The translations under genes were made by a program, and so were the position numbers. Source: Engraulis encrasicolus (Eukaryota > Chordata > Actinopteri > Clupeiformes > Engraulidae). Taken from it: a stretch of DNA of 64,000 nucleotides. The notes beneath the pieces were generated by a model. The model had not been told where the DNA came from, did not search any database, and saw nothing but the letters and a program-made list of their open reading frames with translations. Each line of letters starts with the position of its first letter. Position 1 is the first letter of the stretch. Location: the NCBI RefSeq assembly GCF_034702125.1, contig NC_085870.1, positions 1,515,334-1,579,333 on the forward strand, in the 5' to 3' direction. This document shows, piece by piece, positions 11,182-23,479 of the stretch.

Positions 11182-11538
11182 AGGGACACTGTGCAGGAAA
11201 TGGTCAAAAAAGGTACTGCAACTATGCTGCTCATTGAAACTGGGCTGCCTATTGCCAAATTGGATCTTTGCATGAAAGTTTACTAAGTATTAAACAAATA
11301 TTTTCTAGTATGGTCCAAGTAGAGTCATTTTTGCAGCTAAAAATGGCTATTTCTGGAAATTCAAAATGGCGGACCATGGAGAAGATCCCCCTTTTCATGT
11401 ATGAAAAATGCAATTTTTCCAGTCATAATGAATACTTAGAATTTGATGGTGGTGGTAAGTATTCATGAAAAAGGTAACATTAGTGAATGGGTAGCAAGAA
11501 TTCTGGAAATAAACAACTAAAAATCTCACAGTGTCCCT
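11182..11538 (+). mobile_element. TTAA-flanked MITE (piggyBac-type), copy 1
   Basis: Ends AGGGACACTGTG and CACAGTGTCCCT are inverted repeats abutting TTAA on both sides (11178-11181, 11539-11542). Interior motifs GCAGCTAAAAATG and TTTCTGGAAATTCAAAATGG recur at 38.1-38.4 kb and 54.15 kb. TTAA target duplication is the hallmark of piggyBac; the family label is inference. Confidence 0.8.
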
Positions 11539-11554
11539 TTAAGGTATAGGCTAG

Positions 11555-11700
11555 TGTTTCTCAACGTGGGGGGTACAGACCCCCTTTGGGCATTGTTGAG
11601 CTCTAGGGGGACGTTGAGAAGCATACAGCTGAAAGGGCGCGGTGCATAGTTGCCATTGGGGAGGCATTAGACAGTTTATTTTTTTAAGATTAAGGGGGCG
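11555..11700. mobile_element. hAT-like MITE relic
   Basis: Begins TAGTGTTTCTCAACG and shares GTTGAGAAG-CATACAGCTGA with 55757-55862. The right end is unclear, so only relationship to the second copy supports the call. Confidence 0.45.
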
Positions 11701-12065
11701 TTGTCAGGCTTGTCGGCTTCCCTGTTTGTAAGTAAGGAATTTCTCCACTGTAATTTGAGTGAATTTTCGCCACCACTGACCAATCCAATTAACAGTATTA
11801 GTGTGCGTTTCTCACTGATGCCAAACGAGAGGAAAAGTAGTTCAGTAAGATGGCGAAGGAGATAATGACGATCGGAGAAACAGGAAGTTTTACTAAAGTT
11901 TCTTTTCTTGGGACATTTACCATGCCTGCTTAATGGCCTGGGGGAGTACTACTCTAAAACCAGCAATTCAATTCTCCTCTTCTTCTCCTCGCTAGGTGCT
12001 GCTACAAATGACAACACACAGAGGGAGGGAAGCTGATGGAGGTGGGGTGGGGGGTGGGGGTGCAG

Positions 12066-12308
12066 CAGGGTCAGTTGTCCCGGGCCAAGGGTGGGCGGGG
12101 ATGGACCCACAAAATGGGTCCCCGTTGGGCTGTTTGTATTGATTGTTAGGTAGCCTGGGAACTCCCATACTGCCTTTAGCTCTACACAATCGTTCCGATC
12201 TGAAAGACAAATCTCACTTGTGATTAGGTCTGGTGGTAACCAGGTAAATTGTTGGGGGCCTTTCAGATGACTTTGTCCCAGACCCAGCCAAAGCTGTCAT
12301 AGGCCCTG
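12066..12308 (-). mobile_element. GGGCCC-type MITE (family C) with nested MITE
   Basis: Shares GTCAGTTGTCCCGGGCC at the left and GACTTTGTCCCAGACCCAGCC-like sequence plus AGCTGTCATAGGCCCTG at the right with copies at 28.9, 38.8 and 41.1 kb. Roughly 95 bp with ends TAGCCTGGGAACTCCC and GTGGTAACCAGGTA (about 12151-12245) appear to be a second small element inside. Confidence 0.6.
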
Positions 12309-12529
12309 CATGGATGGCTACTCAGAAGTACCTTTCAGTCAAGTTGATGAACCACCTTTTTTTTTAACAAAGTTTGTTTCTAATAAGAATAATTTCTGTC
12401 TTGGGGAACACTGCCAGCAATCTGACAAGTAACAACTACCTACCACCACCATTGCTTTAATTTATTTCACACTACAGCCAGTTGGCTCCAAAAGACAGGC
12501 TGCACAGTGTCCTTTAATGCAGTGGTTCT

Positions 12530-12820
12530 CAAATGGAATAGTCTTGAGACCCACAATTTCTCGTGGTCAATACGTTGTGACCCAAACTGTGTGTCGCACC
12601 TTCAGATTCTTCCAATATTAATGCAAAATATTACCATGCATTTCATAATATGCATTATTATTTGCATTGTATGCTGATATACAATGTGTCTATTAACCAT
12701 GTTTCACTCTGTCTTCGACATCATAGTCATTTTTAGTGCATTGCATCACAGCTCCGCGACCCACCCAGGAACCCTCCGCGACCCACTTTTGGGTCCCGGC
12801 CCACCAGTTGAGAATCACTA
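12530..12820. mobile_element. hAT-like MITE (CAGTGGTTCTCAA ends)
   Basis: CAGTGGTTCTCAA at the left and TTGAGAATCACTA at the right are inverted repeats. Interior CCGCGACCCACTTTTGGGT is shared with 23480-23810. Flanking octamers CTTTAATG and CTTTCATT match at 6 of 8. Confidence 0.7.
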
Positions 12821-12960
12821 CTTTCATTTAGTCGTGATGGTTGCTGAGCTCAGAGCTACTCCAGAGTTCCTTAACGTCAAGCAATGTCGGCTAATTATAT
12901 TCATTACATAACTTACAGTTTTGGAAATGGATGCTGTCAGACTGTGATAAAGATGAGAAA

Positions 12961-13060
12961 NNNNNNNNNNNNNNNNNNNNNNNNNNNNNNNNNNNNNNNN
13001 NNNNNNNNNNNNNNNNNNNNNNNNNNNNNNNNNNNNNNNNNNNNNNNNNNNNNNNNNNNN
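12961..13060. other. Assembly gap (100 N)
   Basis: Exactly 100 N, the usual placeholder length for a gap of unknown size. Sequence on either side is not obviously related. Confidence 0.99.
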
Positions 13061-13496
13061 AACATGACCACAGGCCGGACAGCGAAAGCAGCGAAAGAGT
13101 CCAATTATGAGATTGCTTCTGCCTGTAATGTAACCACAGGTGATTTCCACTGATTAGCTATGTGACCTTGAGATTAATACAATTGAGTTCGTGAATTAGC
13201 TGGAACAGGCTGCAGGCTTATTTTTTATTTTTTATTATTTATTTATTTTACTTTCTGGTATTCTGGTACTTTATGTTATTCCACTTGTATAGGCTGCTGT
13301 GAGCTACGACTACTTCTGTGGGCTCATGGGGTAGATTTCAGCGTTCTATGTTTTGAGGGTACTTCATCCAAGGTTACCATGTGCCCTTGAAATGTGCACC
13401 CATTCATGCCAGGGTGCTTGTGTGTACAGTGGACACAAGAGACCGCACGCAGTCAGCAAAGCAGAAGGCAAGATTCATCTCTTTTGTTCTGTCTTT
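13061..13496. other. No gene seen
   Basis: Unique-looking sequence after the gap; no supported ORF or repeat boundary. Confidence 0.55.
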
Positions 13497-13499
13497 TTT

Positions 13500-13554
<55 letters not shown>

Positions 13555-13557
13555 GTC
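13497..13557. repeat. (CTTT)n microsatellite
   Basis: About fifteen CTTT units. Confidence 0.97.
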
Positions 13558-13664
13558 TTTAAAAAAACCCTTTCCACTTTTGAAACGTTTTAATTATGAG
13601 CTCGCCAGGGGACAGGCTGGGGCGCTGGCTCTGGCTCCTGCTCCCTCCAGCGGGATGGGATGTG

Positions 13665-13936
13665 CAGGGCCGGATTAATGCACAGGCTAGATATGGATGA
13701 AGCCTAGGGGCCCCCACCTGCAAGGGGCCCCCTGACTGCCCAAAAGTGAAAAAAAATGCAGAATTGGGACAAGATGTGTTGAGAACAGTTGGCAGACATG
13801 CTGAATTTCCTGAATCCTGAATTTCTAGCTTGTAATTATGACACCGTCTACGTACATTTTTCACGAAATTCGCCTTTTGGGGGGCCCTACAGCAACCTGT
13901 AGCCTAGGGGCCCCGGGCCATGTTAATCCGGCCCTG
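13665..13936. mobile_element. hAT-like MITE (CAGGGCCGGATTAA ends)
   Basis: CAGGGCCGGATTAA and TTAATCCGGCCCTG are perfect inverted repeats. Flanking octamers GGGATGTG (13657-13664) and GTGATGTG (13937-13944) match at 7 of 8. Non-coding interior. Confidence 0.85.
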
Positions 13937-13999
13937 GTGATGTGGGATGTGGACACTGCTGCTGCTGGGTAATTAAACAGTAGAGGTAAGAGGACAAGG

Positions 14000-14119
<120 letters not shown>

Positions 14120-14471
14120 CTTGAATTCACATGAGCTCTGCTGTCTGCCGGGACCAGGCGGTGCTTCAGTGTGTGTGTGTGTGTGTCTGTGTGTCTGTGT
14201 GTGTGCGCGTGTGTGTGTGTGTGTGCTACACCAATCCTACTTCATGAGGACACTGCTACTGGAGCACACCCACATGCTGTGGCCCTCGCTCCATGTGGGG
14301 CCCAAATTCTGGACCCCCATGGTTTGACCCCTTTTGCTGGGGTAAAACCTCACTGACAGGTTGGGCACAGTTTAGCATTTTTTAGCATATTGTAAGGGTT
14401 AATATGAATGGAAGGGCCCCTCAAAGATAGGAACGGCCCCCCAAGGGCCCCACAAAGATATAAAGGTTGGG

Positions 14472-15091
<620 letters not shown>

Positions 15092-15093
<2 letters not shown>

Positions 15094-15726
15094 ATGACCT
15101 GCACTGGTTCCTGCAGGCGAGCAGTCAAACGATCATGCGCTTCCCCCCCACCCCAAGGGATGTGGTTATATGAGCTGGTGATGAGGCAGTCTGCATAACT
15201 GTTCTGCTGAATGTTTGATTAGCTGCTGCCGATACATAATTTACCAACACGCAAGGAGGACGCTAAGAGAGGGATGGAGTGACCGATGGAGGCGGGAATG
15301 CTATAGGGCAATGGTGTTAAATCGACTGAGAGGCTACTGTGTATGATAATATAAGGTATATGGTGCTCTTAACACAGTTTGCAACTACACATTTGTGAAG
15401 CAAGTAGTGTGTGTATGTGTGTGAGGAAGTTCGAAATGACAGTTCTACAGGTGCGATACTTCTTTTGTTCATTGGATGCTGGCGAAAAAAATGAAGTTTA
15501 GCTATTATGCCGGCAGTTTGAAGGGAAAATACTTTGGCAGTGTCTGCAATATTGGTGTCTACAGGTATTTTTCAGGTCACATCGTGAACCAACGAGATTA
15601 GTTGCGTGAACAGACATTGGCGGTGTTGTCTGTTGGCCTGAAGCGCTAACAGCGTTTGTCCTGTTCTCTAATAAATAGTCTACTCTTCCTAGCCGAGGTC
15701 CATTTAATATTCTAGTAGGACACATG

Positions 15727-15765
<39 letters not shown>

Positions 15766-16176
15766 TCACAATTATCTGATGTTTTGCCCTCCTTGGATTT
15801 GACGAAAACATTGGAAAACTTTCATCAACTTCTTCTTGTCTTCTTACTGACCTCACTTGGGACACCTTTTCTGTTTCTGTTCACACATACGTTATCCATA
15901 AGTATATATGTTAGCCAAAGCTATATCTCATTTGAACACTTAAAGCACTATTCTCCAATTACTGTTGTCAAATTCAACAGCTGTTGTTGTTGCACCCACC
16001 CCCAACTCCCAGCTTACCCTGTGACAAACCATCAGCGTTGATTACCTGATTACATGGATATTTGTCTGGCAGAGTCCCGCGCTGGCCCTGCTAGTGCCTT
16101 TGTAAGGGATTTCTGATCACCAAATTCATTAACACCGCAGACCTCTCTCTGGCCCTCCAGGAGCAGCTGAAGTGCT
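15092..16176. other. No gene seen; one (CA)n
   Basis: Apart from (CA)n at 15729-15760 I see no supported feature; mixed-composition unique sequence. Confidence 0.55.
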
Positions 16177-16248
16177 GAAGCAAGGCAGCGTGGGTAATGA
16201 GAAGCAAGGCAGCGTGGGTAATGTGAAGCAAGGCAATGTGGGTAATGT
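16177..16248. repeat. 24-bp tandem repeat, 3 copies
   Basis: GAAGCAAGGCAGCGTGGGTA-type units at 16177, 16201 and 16225. Confidence 0.95.
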
Positions 16249-17588
16249 GCTCAGGTAATTCCAGAGAACCTCTAACAGGGAGAAGGCTCAGTCTCATTGG
16301 TTCACATTGTAGCCAGTTAGCTTTGCATGCATAATGCAGTAACGAGCGTGGGCCAGTCCTTCATGTGGGAAAATGTATGGAATGGAAAGGGGAACCCATG
16401 CTAAATACATTTCTACTGCGATTTCCAGTCACAAATATCATCAACAGAACATTCCTGGTAAGCACTATGACTGTTGTTTAACAATAGGCTGTATTGACAA
16501 ATCGCACAGGTGTGTAGTTTTACAGCAGGTTAGAAGATTTCAACCTGTACTCGCTAGCATCGCGCTAATGTTTATGGGTTTGGCCCCATAAAAATTGAGC
16601 TTTGTGACCCAGTATATAATAATCTAGTGGCGCAAAATAATCGAAACGCTACTCAAATGGGGTCTTATTATTTCTAGCTTCGAACTTAATATTAATATTT
16701 CAGGACAAAAAATTATAAAAAATCACAAAAATGATAATGGTAAAAAACTCCATTGACACCCATTCATTTTGCACTGTCCCGTGGTTAGGGTTAGCCAATT
16801 GTGGCTAACAGGAAGTTCCGTGAGTGAACAGCCCCTGGTAATTCTCAATAATCTGATCAAGACAAAACGTCATCCTATCCTGCCATGGAATAAAGAAACA
16901 AAGAAAAAAGGATTTTAGCATTAGTGTGCGGACTCCTCGCTCTACAATTACAGTCAGCATTTGTCCTGCACCTTGGGATGTGCACAACCTTCCCCTTCCC
17001 ACCCACAATGTACTCTCCGTCTCATCTAGCACCGTATCCACCCAGGAGCCTCGGACATCGCGCAGCTGTCTGCTTTGTAAAGCGACGCATCCAACTCTCG
17101 CCTCGATCGGCACATATATTCTATACTGCTTATTTTCTTTAATGTGTGTATTTATGTTGACATTTTAGTCTAATGATTCCTGCACGGTGTGGAGTTTTAC
17201 CAGAACCGTCATTTCACTACAAGCTGTAGCCTAACCTTGGTTATCATGGCTTTGTATGTGACAAATAAACTACTCTACTCTCTACTCTACTCTTCAACTG
17301 ATGCATTACCATGTGTTCTGTTGAGATGGCCTTCTCTATCAGGATGAGCTACCAATAGGCAGTTAACATAGCCCAAAAACCAAAACCCAAACCCTATCCT
17401 AACTCCTGGATACAGGGGTGCTAAGCCTACTGCAGTAGTTTGCAATGGCTTGGCTGTTCAGCTTGACAGACAGGTAGGTAATCAAGGTGACACCAGCCTG
17501 TGGGCTGATGATGACAGCAGGCCTCTATGAAGACAACAACCTGAGTGCTTCAACTCCTAAAAAGACTACATTTGTTTCTCCTCCTTCT
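16249..17588. other. No gene seen
   Basis: Unique-looking; only a short (CTACT)n near 17268-17293. No supported exon, SINE or TIR element. Confidence 0.55.
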
Positions 17589-17802
17589 TATTTTCTTTTC
17601 TTTTCTTTTCTTTTCTTTTCTTTTCTTTTCTCTATTTTCTCTCCTTTGAACAGCAGGAGTGCTGACCTGGTTAAACAGAAGTTATTGCCTGGAGTTATTT
17701 TTGGGCAGGACGAGGGAGGATAGTTTCACATTAATTGAGTGCGGGTGGAGAAGGAAAGGAAAGGAGAGGAAAGGAAAGGAAAGGAAAGGAAAGGGAGGAA
17801 TA
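17589..17802. repeat. (CTTTT)n and (AAAGG)n microsatellites
   Basis: (TTTTC)n at about 17589-17633 and (GGAAA)n at about 17751-17796, facing each other across about 115 bp of unique sequence. Confidence 0.93.
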
Positions 17803-17970
17803 TCCACAACGATGATGTATGATTTGTGGGATTGAGAACATAATGAATCAAGCAGGAAAAGCAGCCATTAATTATGCTGCTGGGAGCACAAGCCGCACTG
17901 CTGTGGAGGAAGGAGATGCTAGAAGCTGCAGAAATGAAACACTCACTGATTCCTGGAAAATGCTTTAGAG

Positions 17971-18177
17971 TTGTGTTTCCCAACCTTTTTTGTCTCGTGT
18001 ACCCCCTAGGCCTTTTCATTGTGCCTTGAGTACCCCTAACTCAAGTACTACATTGCTTTCTCTATCTTAACCTGACTTTGTTCCCTACGTTTGATATTCC
18101 CATACATTTTCCAAGTACCCCCTGCCGTGTGCTCGCGTACCCCTAGTGGTACACGTACCCCTGGTTGGGAAACACTG
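17971..18177. mobile_element. hAT-like MITE, first of a tandem pair
   Basis: Left end TTGTGTTTCCCAACC and right end GGTTGGGAAACACTG are inverted repeats. The 8-bp TSD CTTTAGAG is perfect (17963-17970, 18178-18185) and has TA at its centre, the preference reported for Buster-type hATs. Interior repeats GTACCCC. Confidence 0.92.
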
Positions 18178-18185
18178 CTTTAGAG

Positions 18186-18403
18186 CAGTGATTCTCAAAC
18201 TGTGGGCCGGGGCCCATTGGTGGGCCCTGAAGGTATACCAAGTGGGCCTTGAAATCATTTAAAAAAAAAAAATCAATATCATACTTTTGTGTGTGTTTCT
18301 GTTGATTTATTTGGATTTTATTGTTTATTCGGTCAGAGGTGGGCCCCGAACCTCTGTGAAAATTTCAAGTGGGCCCCAAGTTGAAAAAGATTGGGCACCC
18401 CTG
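18186..18403. mobile_element. hAT-like MITE, second of a tandem pair
   Basis: Starts CAGTGATTCTCAAAC and ends GGGCACCCCTG. It is bounded by the same octamer CTTTAGAG (18178-18185 and 18404-18411), so it entered the TSD of its neighbour or the neighbour entered its own. Interior GTGGGCCCC motifs differ from the first element. Confidence 0.88.
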
Positions 18404-18576
18404 CTTTAGAGGAAAAACAGAGATTAAACAGTGTCAACTCTACAGTAAAAAAGAGTTACTGTAACACTTACTCTGGGACCAAAAGCACTTTAGAAGATGT
18501 TTACTTGACTCTCTCTGAGTTGAATTCACGCGGTATGTTTTACTGTGTAGGATCATGAGACGGCAGTGCCTTCACC

Positions 18577-18851
18577 CATGGCCGTAACTACCATTGAGGA
18601 CACAGAGGTCATGTCCTCAGTATTTTTTTTCAGTAATGTAAAATGTATCTATGATGAAATTCGATATATGATCAACAATGATAAATTCAATCTGTACAGT
18701 ATATGCCATCTACATTTAACCTCAAGACAGTGATTAATGAAAACAAACATAAGAGTTTGACTGAAGAGTTTGAAGCATTCTAAATGTATAGTGTGCAGCA
18801 CAGCACACAGTATTTGACCTCGGTATTTGAAAATGTCTGGTTACGGCCCTG
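18577..18851. mobile_element. hAT-like MITE (CAGGGCCGTAAC ends)
   Basis: Left CATGGCCGTAACTA and right TGGTTACGGCCCTG are inverted repeats; perfect 8-bp TSD CCTTCACC (18569-18576, 18852-18859). Non-coding. Confidence 0.9.
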
Positions 18852-19187
18852 CCTTCACCAGTCATTTGCCTCCAGTGATAATAAGGGAAATGCAATATGT
18901 TTTTGCAACAGCTATTGATAATTGGAAATTAATGAGCCCTGCAAACAAACATTCATTAGCATATTATGAGTGGATGACTGTACTGTAGCCTACTAGTGTG
19001 TATGTATGGCAAGGGATATGAGCTGTGATTTGCATAGAGAGGCCTGTCTGTGTAGAGCCGAGCTATATTTACCCAGTTGATCCATTAGACATATTCAGAA
19101 TAATCACCATGTTGTCCAAAGATATTAATGCAGTTCCTACGGTGCATACAGCAGCACATCCCACAGCACTGTGTGTGCATAACAAAC

Positions 19188-19594
19188 TAGAGATGCGCCG
19201 GATCCGGATCTGGTTCCGGATCCGGCAGGATAATAGGGTTTTTCCCAGGATCCGGGTCCGGCAGGATCTTAAGCAGTGGATCCGGTATCCGGCATGTTAC
19301 CTAAAAATCAGGATCTGGTGCATCTCTAGCCTAGGCTTTTCAGTCAGTCTTTCACAACTCCAATCACTGCATGGAGTGAAAGCCCTTTGGAAGCGGCCGT
19401 CGCAGACAGTGTGGCAGTAAGCCAATGAGTCTAAAATAGTTTGAGCCATAATAAAAAGGGCCCATGTGTGCGAGTAGACTTTATGTTTCAACCCTTTTGT
19501 AGGATCCGGTATCCGGTTCCGGATCCAGCAGGATCTTAAGCAGTGGATCCGGTATCCGGCAGGATCCTAAAAATTAGGATCCGGTGTATCTCTA
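19188..19594. mobile_element. Composite GGATCC-rich MITE
   Basis: Perfect TSD TAACAAAC (19180-19187, 19595-19602). Ends TAGAGATGCGCCGGATCC and GGATCCGGTGTATCTCTA are inverted repeats. A complete short copy is visible at 19188-19327 (ending GGTGCATCTCTA), then about 170 bp of unrelated sequence, then a second right half from 19500 sharing AGGATCTTAAGCAGTGGATC. Confidence 0.85.
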
Positions 19595-19602
19595 TAACAA
19601 AC

Positions 19603-20194
19603 ATCTGATGGCTTCACCGTGATTTTTTTTTTTTTAGTTACGCAGGCAAAGATTGGCGGAAATGATAACAAAAAGGCAAATGTTTGAGATTGGATTTTAC
19701 CAAGATTATGAACATTTCTGAAACGAAGGGGTCTGGTCTGGGGTACCTGTAGTGTTCACAATACTTTACTTCGAAAGATTAAAAAAGTTTTCACAAGCGT
19801 ACAATGTTTTAGTTGTGTTCCTAGTTTTAGTCTTGTTTGTTTCTCTTTGTGTAAAAACGGCTTCTGGTGACCTTTCCCGTATATGAATTTCACACAGCGA
19901 GCGTCACTCCTCTCCTCTCCTGTCCTCCCAACTCTTGCTGATTTCCAATACAGTAAAGGTCAGAGCGTAGGCCTTGGAGACATTCGCCTTGGAGACATTT
20001 CCACTCCACACGCAACTGTTTATTGCCAGCTCAGGTGCGTTCTGGGTAATCACAATTCATGGAATCCTGGAATTTATGGAACCAGAACAGAGTGGAACAC
20101 ATGGAATACAAACACCACAGCAGCATTCCGCAGAACTGCATCTGAACTGCATCTTTATTTACTCTTAAAAAAATACAAAAAAAACTAACCCCTC
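19603..20194. other. No gene seen
   Basis: Mixed unique sequence with no supported feature. Confidence 0.5.
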
Positions 20195-20362
20195 TTTGCA
20201 ACTGCACTTGCTGTTCTGTATATTTCCTGTGCACTTTGTATCTGCTAGTGATGTTGGTTTGATTATGTCCTCTTTTGAAAGTCGCTTTGGTTATAAAGCG
20301 TCTGCCAAATGCAATGTAAAGTAATAATGTAATACGATGTAATGTAATGTAATAATGTAATG
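20195..20362 (+). mobile_element. SINE/LINE 3' tail fragment
   Basis: Contains AAGTCGCTTTGGTTATAAAG then CGTCTGCCAAATGCAATGTA and a (TAATG)n tail. This conserved tail ends several fish SINEs and partner LINEs. No 5' part recognised. Confidence 0.65.
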
Positions 20363-20364
20363 CA

Positions 20365-20868
20365 TTGGGACAGGACGGTCCAGGGGCCCAAGAGTCGAGG
20401 GGGCCCTGAAGCCCAAACCTCTATAGTTACATTTGGTAGTGTGATGAAGCGGTCTGCACACTGTGTATTAACTCCAAAAATACTTTATTTCATTTTAACA
20501 TACAGAAACGTTTCGATCCAATAGAGGGATCTTACTCAGGAATGTTAAAATGAAATAAAGTATTTTTGGAGTTAATACACAGTGTGCAGACCGCTTCATC
20601 ACACTACCTACTACCTTTTGTCTGGCACCTGGACAACTACTTGTGGATGTGCGCACCCTACCTCCAAACTCTATATTTACATTTCTCATTTTGCATTCAC
20701 ATCCCCCCAAAAAACCCAACAAAATAGACTCCCACATCTGGCCCCTGATACCCAGAATCGTTTTGTAAACTATAGCAACACCGATGGGGGGGGGGGGGGG
20801 GGGGGCTTTCTTCTTGTCTGGCCCAGGGGCCCATGGTCTCATAGCCCGTCCCTGTCTCAGCTCAGTAT
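20365..20868. mobile_element. Putative TIR element split by Penelope-like insertion
   Basis: GGGACAGGACGGTCCAGGGGCCC at the left roughly mirrors GGGCCCATGG...CCGTCCCTG at the right, and similar sequence (CTCTATAGTTACATTT / CTCTATATTTACATTT) lies on both sides of 20437-20640. Weak inverted ends; poly-G at 20787-20808. Confidence 0.4.
20437..20607 (-). mobile_element. Penelope-like palindromic remnant, second copy
   Basis: Arms 20437-20503 and 20542-20607 are nearly perfect inverted repeats (minus strand ATGTTAAAATGAAATAAAG). The 38-nt spacer on the minus strand reads CTGAGTA, a 5-bp stem GATCC/GGATC, GAAA, C, GTT: hammerhead-like, but the core G expected at the sixth base of CUGANGA is T, so self-cleavage is unlikely. 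The long arms would extend stem I. Confidence 0.5.
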
Positions 20869-21205
20869 ATACATCCCATCCACTGTCATCCAGCCAAGCC
20901 ACTTATTATGAGGGCTTAGCTTATTTATGAGCTAGCTAGGTAGACAATGCACATGTACTGTATAAGAAGAACCAATGCAAATGGAATATCAAAAGAGTAC
21001 AGCGCATGGAACACCCAGGCACGCCATCCTTCCTTTTAAAAAATGTCAAGGTTCTTCACAGAGAATGAATATATGATTAATTGAAATTGTGTGTAACCCG
21101 TTATGTAGCCATATTGGTTTAGCAATATTCATTTTTCTTCTTCCAAATGTCCACCATAATGAAGGCACACTAGTTTGAACGCACGCAAGTTCGTTGGGTC
21201 CCTTC
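20869..21205. other. No gene seen
   Basis: Unique sequence between two elements; no supported feature. Confidence 0.5.
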
Positions 21206-21389
21206 TAGGGGTGTGAATCTTACACCCACAAAACGATCCGATTCAATCCCGATTCACAGGCTACGATTCAATTCAGGGACGATTCATAAAAAAATATTTA
21301 GCGATTTGGTGCGGTTCAATGTCGATTCGGTGCGAATTGTTGTATCAATGTTGCATAACGATAACCAATCCAAAATCTTTACACCCCTA
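21206..21389. mobile_element. hAT-like MITE (TAGGGGTGTGAATCTT ends)
   Basis: TAGGGGTGTGAATCTT and AAATCTTTACACCCCTA are inverted repeats; perfect TSD GTCCCTTC (21198-21205, 21390-21397). GATTCAAT-rich interior like the element at 30842. Confidence 0.92.
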
Positions 21390-21397
21390 GTCCCTTC

Positions 21398-21984
21398 ATA
21401 AGTCATGGGAGATTACACCCGATCCCTGTGTGCCGCTATACAGTATGGAGGCGTTGCGCATGGCAGGTTGGCTCTCTCGACAATATTTCATCAGTCATGA
21501 TGGAAACAAGTCGACAGACACGATTTCTGTGTTGAGGAAAACGTGTGGATATGACTACAGTACATGGAAACACTATTCAGTTCTCTTCACAGTTTGAGTC
21601 TTGTTAACTCAACAGAGAGCCAACGCAAGGATGATAAAACAAAAAGGCCCTCATCTCTGTGCAAGCAGTGAAGACGGAGCAGCTTTTACAGCAAAGCAAA
21701 GAAGGAAATGAACATACAAACTGCATTAGTAGGCCTAGCACTTGATGGGGAAATGAGCATACCAACTGCAATAGTAGCACTTGACGGGGAAATGAGCATA
21801 CCAACTGCAATAGCAGCACTTGACGGGGAAACCGCAATTTCCACTGCAGCAGAGAAGAGATTTATGTTTAATGTAGGAGAGTGCAGCCAATTAAAGTTAT
21901 TTGCGTCCTCTCAAATAGCAAAAAAAACTTCACAGTGTCATCCCGACAGTACTAGTGTCATCATAAGGCAAACAACCAGAGCAG
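21398..21984. other. No gene; 39-bp tandem repeat inside
   Basis: AAATGAGCATACCAACTGCA recurs at 21751 and 21790 with a diverged earlier copy near 21706, period 39 bp. The rest is unique. Confidence 0.7.
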
Positions 21985-21992
21985 GTAGCAAC

Positions 21993-22193
21993 CAGCGTTG
22001 CCAGATTGGGCTGTTTCCCGCCTAATTGGGCTGCTTAAGATGGCAGTGTGCGGGTAAAAATGCCATTTTAGCAGAAAAACCTGCCCAATTTTTGCGAATA
22101 GAAATCAATAGAATTGGGCAGGATTTTGTGCTTCTAGGCGGGTTTTGAGCATTTTTTTGGGCTGGAAATCATTAGCCTCATCTGGCAACCTTG
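21993..22193. mobile_element. hAT-like MITE, family B copy 1
   Basis: CAGCGTTGCCAGATTGGG and CATCTGGCAACCTTG are inverted repeats; perfect TSD GTAGCAAC (21985-21992, 22194-22201), fitting the nTnnnnAn target of Ac-type hATs. Interior GGGCTGTTTCCCGCC and TTTTTGGGCTGGAAATCAT recur in copies at 29654, 40824 and 62451. Confidence 0.93.
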
Positions 22194-22321
22194 GTAGCAA
22201 CTAAAAAAGAAACGGAGGAGCAGCATTTGCTCTGGAGAACGCTGCTGGTTTGAACACGAGGCAGGAGACCAAGCCAAGTCTCAGTTTACATTAGCGGGAT
22301 ACATTTGTTTCAGGGAGGCAA

Positions 22322-22526
<205 letters not shown>

Positions 22527-22721
22527 TTGTTTCAGGGAAGCAATGATAGATGTTTGGGCTGTGCAGACAGAGCAGTCTCCCTCCCTGTCTCTCTGTCACC
22601 CTCCCATCTTTCCCTTCTTTTGTCCTTATTCTCCCCCCCTCTTTTTCTAATACCCCCCCCCCTGTATCCCACTCTTTCTCTCTCGCTCTCTTTCTCTCTC
22701 TCTTCGTCTTCATGTCATGTC

Positions 22722-22816
<95 letters not shown>
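22722..22816. repeat. (CT)n microsatellite
   Basis: About 47 CT units in a longer pyrimidine-rich stretch. Confidence 0.97.
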
Positions 22817-22819
<3 letters not shown>

Positions 22820-22988
22820 CCATCTTCTTTTCTGAACATATGGCATCCTTACAGTACATCCCGCCACACACAGCCGCCCGTCCTGCCGTATGATAAAAAT
22901 GCACGAGATGCAATCTCCTGGCCTGTGGCACATCACTCAAGGGGGACAGTGCAGTGTGCAGCGCAGCGCCAGAGAGAGTAGAGAGAGA

Positions 22989-23098
22989 GAGGTTCCATTG
23001 GCCCATTGTTTCCGGGTTCTACAAGAGAGGTTCCATTGGCCCATTGTTTCCGGGTTCTACAAGAGAGGTTCCATTGGCCCATTGTTTCCGGGTTCTAT
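22989..23098. repeat. 38-bp tandem repeat, 3 copies
   Basis: GAGGTTCCATTGGCCCATTG-type units at 22989, 23027 and 23065. Confidence 0.95.
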
Positions 23099-23471
23099 TA
23101 TTGCAAGGGGGAGGGGGGGGAAATCCCCCTTTAGGCAGACCTAGGCAGACCTAAGGACTGTTCTATTCAATGCTAGGAGTATTATGACACGCCCCTTTAG
23201 GCAGACCGGAATCTGGTCATGTTAGGTGCCCATAGTAACCTATTACACTGGCATATCTCTATATACTTCAAGAATCTCTGGCAGCTCGGTGGCCTTTCTG
23301 GAAGCTAACGACCCACAGCTTTTAGCGTGCCGCAGCCATCAGCATAATTAGGTTCAGCGGCGCTGTATGACCCTCCTCTTTACATGCCCTTGGAAGGGGA
23401 GACGGTTATTGGTATTGACAAATGGGAGAGGTGGATAGAAAGAAAGAAAGAAAGAAAGGGGTGATGCAATG
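23099..23471. other. No gene seen
   Basis: Contains GCCCCTTTAGGCAGACC-type repeats (about 23128 and 23191) and (AAAG)n at 23439-23458; nothing else supported. Confidence 0.5.
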
Positions 23472-23479
23472 GTTTAGAG

